Origin: Solirubrobacterales bacterium
Lineage (GTDB): Bacteria; Actinomycetota; Thermoleophilia; Solirubrobacterales; Solirubrobacteraceae
Reading direction: 5' to 3'
DNA length: 7,642 bases
NCBI GenBank assembly: GCA_015655225.1
Contig: JAATFK010000373.1
Span: forward strand, 1-7,642
Below are positions 1-6,079 of the stretch, piece by piece. The number at the start of each line of letters is the position of its first letter. The first letter of the stretch is position 1. The translations under genes and the position numbers were made by a program. Below the pieces are notes generated by a model. That model worked only from the letters and a program-made list of their open reading frames with translations. It was not told the origin of the DNA and searched no databases.

Positions 1-202
1 GCAGGACCTCGACGCTGCCCAGCTCGGCGCCGAGCCGCTCGGCGATCGCGCCGGTGCCGTCGGGCGTGCCGTCGTCGACGACGAGGATGCGGTGATCGTC
101 CGGGGCGATCGTCCGGAGCGTCTCGGTGAGCGCACGCAGCATGCGCTCGACCGTCCCGGCCTCGTTGTAGGTCGGCAGGATGACCCAGAGCGAGGGAGTC
201 AT
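1..202 (-). CDS. Polyprenol-phosphate mannose synthase-like GT2 glycosyltransferase (5' part only)
   Basis: The reverse strand reads from an ATG at 200-202 through 67 codons to the window edge without a stop, so only the N-terminus is present. Residues 5-17 hold the first beta strand and the LPTYNEAGT motif. Residues 39-51 hold ILVVDDGTPDGTG, the nucleotide-sugar and metal binding segment. The pairing of PTYNE with VVDDGxPDGTG is characteristic of dolichol/polyprenol-phosphate mannosyltransferases (family GT2), which move mannose from GDP-mannose to a polyprenyl phosphate on the cytoplasmic face of the membrane. Whether it carries a C-terminal membrane domain, or an apolipoprotein N-acyltransferase fusion as in some actinobacteria, cannot be seen. 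It is divergent from the deacetylase gene, and a TAGCCT hexamer lies 10 bases before its start. The GT2 family is well supported; the exact sugar and lipid are inferred. Confidence 0.85.
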   Translation of the reverse strand, partial: MTPSLWVILPTYNEAGTVERMLRALTETLRTIAPDDHRILVVDDGTPDGTGAIAERLGAELGSVEVL

Positions 203-212
203 GGCGCGCGGA

Positions 213-218
213 AGGCTA
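213..218 (-). promoter_or_regulatory. Putative -10 hexamer (TAGCCT) of the GT2 gene
   Basis: On the reverse strand TAGCCT matches the actinobacterial -10 pattern TANNNT. It ends 10 bases before the ATG at 202, so the transcript would have almost no leader. The same hexamer precedes the gene at 6957. No clear -35 element is visible. Confidence 0.45.
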
Positions 219-257
219 GTGGTCGGAGCGGCGTGGTGCGCGCATCCGGCCGATCGG

Positions 258-279
258 CGATCATCTACGCGCGTGATCG
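258..279. repeat. 6-bp inverted repeat over the deacetylase start region
   Basis: CGATCA at 258-263 and TGATCG at 274-279 are perfect inverted repeats separated by 10 bp, in the divergent intergenic region. The left arm overlaps a weak -10-like hexamer (GATCAT, 259-264) and the right arm overlaps the GTG at 273. The geometry would suit a dimeric repressor, but GATC-rich words are common in this DNA, so it may be chance. Confidence 0.25.
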
Positions 280-1232
280 ATCAGATCGGAGAGATGCTGC
301 GCGGCCCCCGACGCCCCACGCCCGCGCAGCTGCGCCACCGGCGCCGGCGCGCGAGAGCGCTTGCCGCGCTCGCCGCGCTCGCACTCGTGATCGGGATCGT
401 CGTCGGCGCCTCCAGTGGCGGCGGAGGCGGCAGCGCGCCGCCGCCGGCGGCCGTCGCCTCCTCGCGCGTCGGCTGGTACGGGCACCTCGCGGCGCTTGCC
501 GGCAACGGCAACGGCTCGCTCGACTTCGAGCAGCGCAACGCCGAGGTCTCCGCCGTCGACCGGACGCGGACGACCTCGCCGATCATCTTCAGAGCGGGCA
601 CGCAGAAGAAGGAGATGGCGCTGACGTTCGACGACGGCCCCGGCCCGTATACGAACAAGGTGCTCGACGTGCTCCAGAGATACAAGGTGCCGGGCACGTT
701 CTTCGTCGTCGGCGAGGAGGAGACCTACTTCCACGACGCGACCAGCCGGATGGTCGACATGGGGGAGACGATCGGCGACCACACCGAGACGCACGCCAAC
801 CTGACGCAGCTCGACGCCGCCGGTCAGAGAGCCGAGATCGTCCAGCAGACGGCGCGGATCGCCCAGTACGGGGCGCCCTTCCCGCGCCTCTTCCGGCCGC
901 CCTACGGCTCCTTCAACGACACCACCCTGAAGATCCTCAAGCAGGAGAGAATGCTGGCGGTCTACTGGACGATCGACAGCGAGGACTGGACGCGGCCGGG
1001 GACCGACCAGATCATCCAGAACGTCGTCCCGAAGGCGCAGCCGGGCGCGATCGTCTTGATGCACGACGCCGGTGGCGACCGCACCGAGACGATCGCGGCG
1101 CTGCCGACGATCATCACGAGACTGCGGGCGGCGGGCTACAGACTCGTGTCGGTCCCGCGCCTGCTGCTCGACAACCCCGTGACCGCGAACCAGACGCCGC
1201 CGGCGAACTTGACCGAGGGCGGGGCCGGGTAG
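273..1232 (+). CDS. Membrane-anchored polysaccharide deacetylase (NodB domain, CE4 family)
   Basis: This predicted carbohydrate esterase family 4 enzyme would remove N- or O-acetyl groups from a cell-wall or surface polysaccharide outside the membrane. With the GTG start it has 319 residues: an Arg-rich cytoplasmic N-terminus, one hydrophobic segment at about 30-46 (signal anchor), a Gly/Ser/Pro-rich linker to about 64, and the NodB domain at about 114-299. All five family motifs are present: TFDDGP (118-123, catalytic and metal Asp120/Asp121), HTETH (170-174, metal His170 and His174), RPPYGS (208-213), DSEDW (235-239) and LMHD (262-265, catalytic His264). It should therefore be active. The GTG at 273 was chosen because GATCAT lies 8 bases upstream, as for other genes here. 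ATG 294 is the alternative, with GGAG only 2 bases before it. An upstream ATG at 180 would overlap the divergent gene and is unlikely. The substrate (peptidoglycan, chitin-like or other glycan) is unknown. Confidence 0.88.
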   Translation: MIDQIGEMLRGPRRPTPAQLRHRRRRARALAALAALALVIGIVVGASSGGGGGSAPPPAAVASSRVGWYGHLAALAGNGNGSLDFEQRNAEVSAVDRTRTTSPIIFRAGTQKKEMALTFDDGPGPYTNKVLDVLQRYKVPGTFFVVGEEETYFHDATSRMVDMGETIGDHTETHANLTQLDAAGQRAEIVQQTARIAQYGAPFPRLFRPPYGSFNDTTLKILKQERMLAVYWTIDSEDWTRPGTDQIIQNVVPKAQPGAIVLMHDAGGDRTETIAALPTIITRLRAAGYRLVSVPRLLLDNPVTANQTPPANLTEGGAG

Positions 1233-1297
1233 GCCGCGGCGGGCGCGTTGGCGTTGGGAACCCGTTACGGCCCGTTCCAGCCCGCCCGGGGACCCGC

Positions 1298-1303
1298 CAC
1301 AAT
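1298..1303 (+). promoter_or_regulatory. Putative -10 hexamer (CACAAT) of the GT-C gene
   Basis: CACAAT differs from TANNNT only at the first base and ends 7 bases before the GTG at 1311. It overlaps the in-frame ATG at 1302, so if it is the -10 box that ATG is not transcribed and GTG 1311 is the real, leaderless start. The rest of the 78-base gap (1233-1310) holds no convincing terminator or operator. Confidence 0.4.
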
Positions 1304-1310
1304 GGGGTCG

Positions 1311-2675
1311 GTGAGCCAGGACTCCGCCTCCGCCGTCGCCGCTCCGCTTCCCGCTCGCGCTCCGGCGGCGTCCGCGCCCGCGGTGCCCCACGTCAGCGCC
1401 GCCCGCGTGCAGGTGCTCGCCGGCAGCGCAGCGCTCGTCGGCGCGGTCGGGCTGAGCGCGACGCTCGCGGTCGGCGCGGCCGGGCGCGACCGCTGGTTCT
1501 ACGTGCCGGCCGCGGTGCACGGCGGCTTCCCGAGATTCGTCGCCGGGCCGCTCCACGGCCTCGGGCTGCCGATCGCGCCGAGTGGCGGCGCGCTCCTGCT
1601 GCTGGGGCTCGCGCTCTGCTACGCCGTCGTGCTCGCCTGCGCACGGGCGTTGCCGACGCGCCGCGTCGTCGTCGCGATCGTCCTCGCGCACGTCGCGTTC
1701 GTGCTCGCGCCGCCGCTCTTCTCCTCCGACGTCTTCGGCTACCTCGCGTACGCGCGGCTGGAGGCGCTGCACGGGATCAACCCCTACGCGCAGGGGATCG
1801 GGCTGGCGTCGCACGACCCCGTCTTCCCGTTCACCGCCTGGCATCAGCTGACGACCCCGTACGGGCCGCTCTTCACGCTCGCGAGCCTCCCGCTCGCGTG
1901 GCTCGGCGTGCCGGCCGGGCTGTGGTCGATGAAGGTGCTGGCGGCCGTCCTCAGCCTCGCCGGGATCGCGCTCGTGGCGCGCATCGCGCGGCGGCGCTCC
2001 GTCGGCGTCGCGGGGGCGATCGCGTTCGTCGGCCTCAACCCGCTGACGCTCGCCTACGCGGTCGGCGGGGCGCACAACGACCTGCTGCTGATGGCGCTGC
2101 TGCTCGCGGCGGTGCTGCTCGCGCTGGAGGGCCGCGACGGGACCAGCGGGGCGATGGCGGTCGTGGCGGCGTCGGTGAAGCTCTCCGGGGTGGTCGTGTT
2201 GCCGTTCCTGATCGCCGGCAGCGAGCGGCCGCGGCGCGCCTTCGTGGGAGCGCTCGCGGGGATCGCGGCGATGGCGCTCGTCGCCTGGGCGGCGTTCGGC
2301 ACGAAGGGCTTCGAGCTGCTCTCGCAGGTCCACCAGCAGCAGCGATTCGTCGCGCCCTACTCGGTGCCGCAGCAGGTCAGCAACCTGTTCGGGAGCGACA
2401 ACGTGCCGATGGGGCTGCGGGTCGCTCTGGAGGTCGTGCTCGCGGGCGTCGTCCTGGGGCTGCTGTGGGCGACCTGGCGGCGGCGCGTGGAGTGGATCGC
2501 GGCGGCCGGCTGGACGACGCTCGGGCTGCTCGTCAGCACCGCGTGGCTGCTGCCGTGGTACGTCGTCTGGCTGCTGCCGCTGGCGGCGATCGGGCGCGAC
2601 CGGCGGCTCCGGTGGGCGGCGCTCGCGTTCTGCGCGTTCGCGCTCTGGACGAACATCGCGCGCGTGCTCGTCTAG
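1311..2675 (+). CDS. GT-C family integral membrane glycosyltransferase, polyprenol-phosphomannose-dependent (MptB-like)
   Basis: The 454-residue protein is rich in Leu/Val/Ala and has roughly 11-13 hydrophobic segments after an Ala/Pro-rich cytoplasmic N-terminus of about 30 residues. It resembles GT-C transferases that take mannose from polyprenyl-phosphate-mannose on the outer face of the membrane, including mycobacterial and corynebacterial MptA/MptB, which build the alpha-1,6-mannan core of lipomannan. Supporting motifs are SSDVFGY (138-144), whose Asp140 follows the first transmembrane helices where GT-C enzymes keep their catalytic acid, INPY (156-159), TTPYGPL (181-187), GGAHND (252-257) and LLPWYVVW (413-420). 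GTG 1311 was preferred over ATG 1302 and TTG 1248 because a -10-like hexamer lies just upstream. The neighbouring GT2 gene could supply its donor lipid. Family assignment is fairly secure; the exact linkage and acceptor are unknown. Confidence 0.8.
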   Translation: MSQDSASAVAAPLPARAPAASAPAVPHVSAARVQVLAGSAALVGAVGLSATLAVGAAGRDRWFYVPAAVHGGFPRFVAGPLHGLGLPIAPSGGALLLLGLALCYAVVLACARALPTRRVVVAIVLAHVAFVLAPPLFSSDVFGYLAYARLEALHGINPYAQGIGLASHDPVFPFTAWHQLTTPYGPLFTLASLPLAWLGVPAGLWSMKVLAAVLSLAGIALVARIARRRSVGVAGAIAFVGLNPLTLAYAVGGAHNDLLLMALLLAAVLLALEGRDGTSGAMAVVAASVKLSGVVVLPFLIAGSERPRRAFVGALAGIAAMALVAWAAFGTKGFELLSQVHQQQRFVAPYSVPQQVSNLFGSDNVPMGLRVALEVVLAGVVLGLLWATWRRRVEWIAAAGWTTLGLLVSTAWLLPWYVVWLLPLAAIGRDRRLRWAALAFCAFALWTNIARVLV

Positions 2676-2701
2676 CCCCGGCGCGTGGGGCTTCCCGGGG
2701 C
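2675..2701 (+). terminator. Possible hairpin after the GT-C gene
   Basis: GCCCCGG (2675-2681) and CCGGGGC (2695-2701) form a perfect 7-bp GC-only stem with a 13-base loop, starting on the last base of the GT-C stop codon. There is no T-tract, so it would be a non-canonical terminator at best, and at this base composition such stems arise easily. It is placed sensibly, between the envelope genes and pcrA. Confidence 0.25.
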
Positions 2702-2723
2702 CGGCGCCGTCGGTCCCGCCCGC

Positions 2724-2729
2724 TATCGT
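2724..2729 (+). promoter_or_regulatory. Putative -10 hexamer (TATCGT) of pcrA
   Basis: TATCGT fits TANNNT and ends 8 bases before the ATG at 2738, with no Shine-Dalgarno sequence in between. This suggests a leaderless pcrA transcript. No -35 element and no evident LexA-type box was recognised. Confidence 0.5.
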
Positions 2730-2737
2730 CGAACGCG

Positions 2738-5700
2738 ATGTCCACGGATGCTCACGCCGCCGATCTCGACGCGCTGCTCGCGGGTCTCAACGACCCCCAG
2801 CGCGAGGCCGTCGTGCACGGCGAGGGGCCGCTGCTGATCCTCGCCGGCGCCGGCTCCGGCAAGACGCGCGTGCTGACCCACCGGATCGCCTACCTGGTCG
2901 GGACCGGGCAGGCGCGGCCCGATGAGATCCTCTCGATCACGTTCACGAACAAGGCCGCGCAGGAGATGCGCGACCGCGTCGAGCTGCTGGTCGGGCGCCG
3001 CACGCGCGCGATGTGGGTGATGACCTTCCACGCCGCCTGCGCCCGCATGCTGCGCGCCGACGCCCACCGCCTCGGCTACACGCGCCAGTTCACGATCTAC
3101 GACCAGAGCGACGCGCGGCGGCTCGTCAGACGCTGCATCGACGAGCTGGACGTCGACCCCAAGCGCTTCACCCCGGGCGCGCTGCACCACGAGATCTCCG
3201 ACGCGAAGAACAAGCTGCGCGACGCCGACTCCTACGCGCAGATGACCGGCTCCTACTTCGAGCAGACGGTCGCCGACGTCTACCGGCTCTACGAGTCCGA
3301 GCTGCACCGCATGAACGCGATGGACTTCGACGACCTGCTCGTGCGCGCGGTCAACGTGATGGAGCTGTTCCCGGAGGTCCGCGACCGCTACGCGAGCGCC
3401 TTCCGCCACGTGCTCGTGGACGAGTACCAGGACACGAACCACGTCCAGTACCGCTGGCTCCAGCTGATCGCGGGGGAGCACAGAAACCTCGCGGTGGTTG
3501 GCGATGACGACCAGTGCCTCGTCGAGGGAACCCTCGTGACGATGGGCGACGGCCGTCGGCGACCGATCGAGGGGATTCGCGCCGGCGACGAGGTGCTGTC
3601 GTCGTTCGGGAGCGGGGACATGCGACCGGCGCGGGTGCTGCGCACGCACCGCTCCCGCAAGGCGGAGGGCGTCGCGATCCAACTGCGCAGTGGACGCCGG
3701 ATCGTCAGCACGCCCGAGCACACGCACTTCGCCGGGTATCGGCTCGGCCTCACGCCGCAGATGCACTTGACCTACCTCATGCAGCGTCGTGACAAGGGCT
3801 TCCGCGTCGGCACCTCCCGGACTTACACGGCGGGACAAGTCAGACCGGTCGTCGGGGTCGCGCTGAGGGCCCGGCACGAGCATGCGGACGCCGCTTGGGT
3901 GATCGGAACCCACGATGACGAGGCGGAGGCGCGCGCGCAGGAGACGATGCTCTCGCTCGGCTACGGGCTTCCGACTGTGCCGTTCGTCGCGCGTTCGCGG
4001 GGCGACGAGGCGCGTGGCGTCACCGGGAGCCAGGAACTGATCGACGAGGTCTTCGACACGTTCGACACGAAGAGCGGGGGGACGGCGTTGCTGGAGGACG
4101 AGCGCCTCGACGCTGATCACCCTCATTTCGTGCCGCAGTCCTACGAGGGACGTCGTCGCATCGTGTCGGTCACGCTGTGCGCCGACCGGCGAGGGCGCAC
4201 TCCGATGCATCTCGTTGCCGTCGGCGGGCGGGACGAGAAGGCGAGAAGCGCGTTGGAGTCGGTCGGACTGAGCGTGCGGCCGGCCAAGGCCGGATCGTTG
4301 AGCTGGCGCTACGAGTCGTGCTTCAAGAGCTTCGCGGAGGCGCTGAAAGTCGTCGGCCGGATTGAGTCGGTCCTTGACGTCCAGGTTCGCTTCCAGGCTC
4401 GGCTCGGTGCCGCCAGAGCGACTGGCCGTGAGTCGGCGACGCTGCCGTTCATGCCCGCCGCCTCGGTTCGCCCGGGCATGGTCATGTTCACCGAGGATGG
4501 CGGCTACGACGTGGTCGAGTCGGTCGCTCGCGTTCCGCTCGACCGGTCGGTCTACGACCTCGACGTGGAGGGAACTCACAACTTCGTCGCGGGCGGCGTG
4601 ATCACGCATAACTCCGTGTACGGCTTCCGCGGCGCCGACATCCGCAACATCCTCGACTTCGAGGACGACTTTCCCGATGCGCACGTCGTCAAGCTGGAGC
4701 AGAACTACCGCTCGACGCAGACGATCCTCAACGCCGCCAACGCGGTGATCGCGAACAACCGCGGGCGCAAGGGCAAGGCGCTCTGGACCGAGCTGGGCGA
4801 GGGCGATCCGATCAAGGTCCGCGAGCTGGAGGACGAGCACGCCGAGGCCCGCTTCGTCGCGGGCGAGATCGAGCGGCTCGTCGACGAGGGCGTCTCGCGC
4901 AGCGAGGTTGCCGTCTTCTACCGCACCAACGCGCAGTCCCGGGTGCTGGAGGACACGCTCGTGCGCGCGCAGATCGGCTACCAGGTCGTCGGCGGCACGA
5001 AGTTCTACGAGCGCGCCGAGATCAAGGACGCGATCGCCTACCTCACCGTCCTCGTCAACCCGCAGGACGCCGTCTCCTTCAGCCGGATCGCGAACTCGCC
5101 CCGGCGCGGCATCGGGCAGACCTCGCTCTCGCGCGTGATCTCATGGGCGAACACCGCGGGCATCACGATCTGGGACGCGGCGATCGAGCCGGAGTCGGTG
5201 CCCGGCCTCGGCGCCGCCGCCGTCAAGTCGTTCCACCGCTTCATGGGCGCGATGCGAATCCTCAGAGAGCGCAGCGAGTCGAGCCCGCCGATCGCCGAGC
5301 TGCTGAACGAGACGCTGCGCGAGAGCGGCTACCTGGAGTGGCTGGAGAACGAGCGCACGATCGAGGCGCAGGGGCGGATCGAGAACCTGGAGGAGCTGGT
5401 CAACGTCGCCGCCGAGTACGACGCCTCCGCCGAGCGGCGCGACGAGCCCTCCTCGCTCGCCGACTTCCTCCAGTCGGTCGCGCTCGTCTCCGACGCCGAC
5501 ACGCGCAGAGACGACGAGGGCCTCGTCACGCTGATGACGCTCCACAACGCGAAGGGCCTCGAGTACCCGATCGTCTTCATGATCGGCGTCGAGGAAGGCG
5601 TCTTCCCGCACTCGCGTGCCATCGAGGAGGGCGGCCTGGAGGAGGAGCGCCGGCTCGCCTACGTCGGCATCACGCGGGCACAGCGGGACCTCTACGTCAC

Positions 5701-6067
5701 CTACGCCCGCACGCGCGCGGTCTTCGGCACGCGCAGCTACGGCGCCCGCAGCCGCTTCGTCGACGAGATCCCGATGGACCTGACCGACCGCGCCGCGAGA
5801 CCGGCGCTCGGCGTCGGCGGCGTCCGCGAGCGGGCGCTCTCGTGGGGGTCGACCACGCCGCTCGGGATGGGCCCGGAGACGAGCTGGGACTCCGGCGGCT
5901 CCGGCGGCGGCAGCGACTTCCGGCTCGGCGACGACGTCCACCACGCGGCCTTCGGCGAGGGCGTCGTGACCGGCGTCGAGGCCGGCGGGATCGTCGTGAT
6001 CCGCTTCGCCAGAGACCATTCCGAGCGCAAGCTCGTCGCCGACCTCGCGCCGATCGAGAAGCGATAG
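2738..6067 (+). CDS. pcrA: ATP-dependent DNA helicase UvrD/PcrA, interrupted by an intein
   Basis: This superfamily 1A 3'-5' DNA helicase would act in nucleotide-excision repair, replication-fork clearance and removal of RecA or stalled RNA polymerase. The precursor has 1109 residues; removing the intein (260-625) leaves 743, normal for PcrA/UvrD. Motifs in order: Q motif near NDPQ (18-21), Walker A AGAGSGKT (36-43), motif Ia TFTNKAAQEM (68-77), Ib TFHAACARML (96-105), motif II VDEYQDTN (227-234), motif III split as GDDDQ (255-259) and SVYGFRGAD (626-634), motif IV QNYRS (655-659), motif V TLMTLHNAKGLEYP (931-944) and motif VI ERRLAYVGITRA (970-981). After a Gly/Ser linker, residues about 1062-1108 form the Tudor-like C-terminal domain linked to RNA polymerase binding in PcrA. 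The start fits the family N-terminus and the TATCGT hexamer. An open frame extends upstream to 92 in the same phase but runs through other genes. It probably heads a run of co-directional genes with folD. Confidence 0.95.
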   Translation: MSTDAHAADLDALLAGLNDPQREAVVHGEGPLLILAGAGSGKTRVLTHRIAYLVGTGQARPDEILSITFTNKAAQEMRDRVELLVGRRTRAMWVMTFHAACARMLRADAHRLGYTRQFTIYDQSDARRLVRRCIDELDVDPKRFTPGALHHEISDAKNKLRDADSYAQMTGSYFEQTVADVYRLYESELHRMNAMDFDDLLVRAVNVMELFPEVRDRYASAFRHVLVDEYQDTNHVQYRWLQLIAGEHRNLAVVGDDDQCLVEGTLVTMGDGRRRPIEGIRAGDEVLSSFGSGDMRPARVLRTHRSRKAEGVAIQLRSGRRIVSTPEHTHFAGYRLGLTPQMHLTYLMQRRDKGFRVGTSRTYTAGQVRPVVGVALRARHEHADAAWVIGTHDDEAEARAQETMLSLGYGLPTVPFVARSRGDEARGVTGSQELIDEVFDTFDTKSGGTALLEDERLDADHPHFVPQSYEGRRRIVSVTLCADRRGRTPMHLVAVGGRDEKARSALESVGLSVRPAKAGSLSWRYESCFKSFAEALKVVGRIESVLDVQVRFQARLGAARATGRESATLPFMPAASVRPGMVMFTEDGGYDVVESVARVPLDRSVYDLDVEGTHNFVAGGVITHNSVYGFRGADIRNILDFEDDFPDAHVVKLEQNYRSTQTILNAANAVIANNRGRKGKALWTELGEGDPIKVRELEDEHAEARFVAGEIERLVDEGVSRSEVAVFYRTNAQSRVLEDTLVRAQIGYQVVGGTKFYERAEIKDAIAYLTVLVNPQDAVSFSRIANSPRRGIGQTSLSRVISWANTAGITIWDAAIEPESVPGLGAAAVKSFHRFMGAMRILRERSESSPPIAELLNETLRESGYLEWLENERTIEAQGRIENLEELVNVAAEYDASAERRDEPSSLADFLQSVALVSDADTRRDDEGLVTLMTLHNAKGLEYPIVFMIGVEEGVFPHSRAIEEGGLEEERRLAYVGITRAQRDLYVTYARTRAVFGTRSYGARSRFVDEIPMDLTDRAARPALGVGGVRERALSWGSTTPLGMGPETSWDSGGSGGGSDFRLGDDVHHAAFGEGVVTGVEAGGIVVIRFARDHSERKLVADLAPIEKR
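3515..4612 (+). other. Intein in motif III of PcrA (366 residues)
   Basis: This in-frame insertion encodes a protein-splicing element that should excise itself and join Gln259 to Ser626, restoring GDDDQSVYGFRGAD. Splicing blocks are visible (intein numbering): block A with Cys1, TLVTMGDG (6-13) and IRAGDEVL (21-28); block B with Thr66 and His69 in STPEHTHF; block F VYDLDVEGTHNFVAGG (346-361); and block G ending THN with His365-Asn366. The first C-extein residue is Ser. All expected catalytic residues of a class 1 intein are present, so splicing should work. About 230 residues between blocks B and F exceed a mini-intein. I see no LAGLIDADG motif there; residues about 84-160 show a possible GIY-YIG-like pattern. 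About 15% of its codons end in A or T, against 3-4% in the host parts, which suggests horizontal arrival. Confidence 0.93.
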
Positions 6068-6070
6068 GGT
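6065..6070 (+). promoter_or_regulatory. Putative -10 hexamer (TAGGGT) of folD, overlapping the pcrA stop
   Basis: TAGGGT fits TANNNT, ends 9 bases before the folD ATG, and its first three bases are the pcrA stop codon. It would allow folD to be transcribed separately from pcrA as a leaderless message. Confidence 0.4.
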
Positions 6071-6079
6071 GCCGCCCGC

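Noticed and set aside
180..272. ATG at 180 as deacetylase start
   Set aside because: It would overlap the start of the divergent GT2 gene and add a non-conserved, signal-disrupting extension.
1248..1310. TTG at 1248 or ATG at 1302 as GT-C start
   Set aside because: The added residues look like translated intergenic DNA, and the -10-like CACAAT at 1298-1303 overlaps the ATG, favouring GTG 1311.
261..2333. 690-codon reverse-strand open frame opposite the deacetylase and GT-C genes
   Set aside because: Low-complexity Arg/Asp/Glu-rich shadow; the forward strand carries all NodB motifs and GT-C motifs.
92..2737. Open frame upstream of and in phase with pcrA, giving a protein of almost 2000 residues
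   Set aside because: The upstream part is Arg/Ala-rich low-complexity translation that overlaps two well-supported genes in another frame. The helicase N-terminus begins naturally at 2738 with a promoter-like box just before it.
3740..4450. LAGLIDADG homing endonuclease in the intein
   Set aside because: I read the whole central region and found no dodecapeptide-like helix pair; only a faint topological resemblance in the second half.
2723..4840. 705-codon reverse-strand open frame across the first half of pcrA and the intein
   Set aside because: Its composition is that of an antisense shadow in GC-rich DNA (Arg/Asp/Val/His-rich, no recognisable motif) and the forward strand has conserved helicase and intein motifs throughout.
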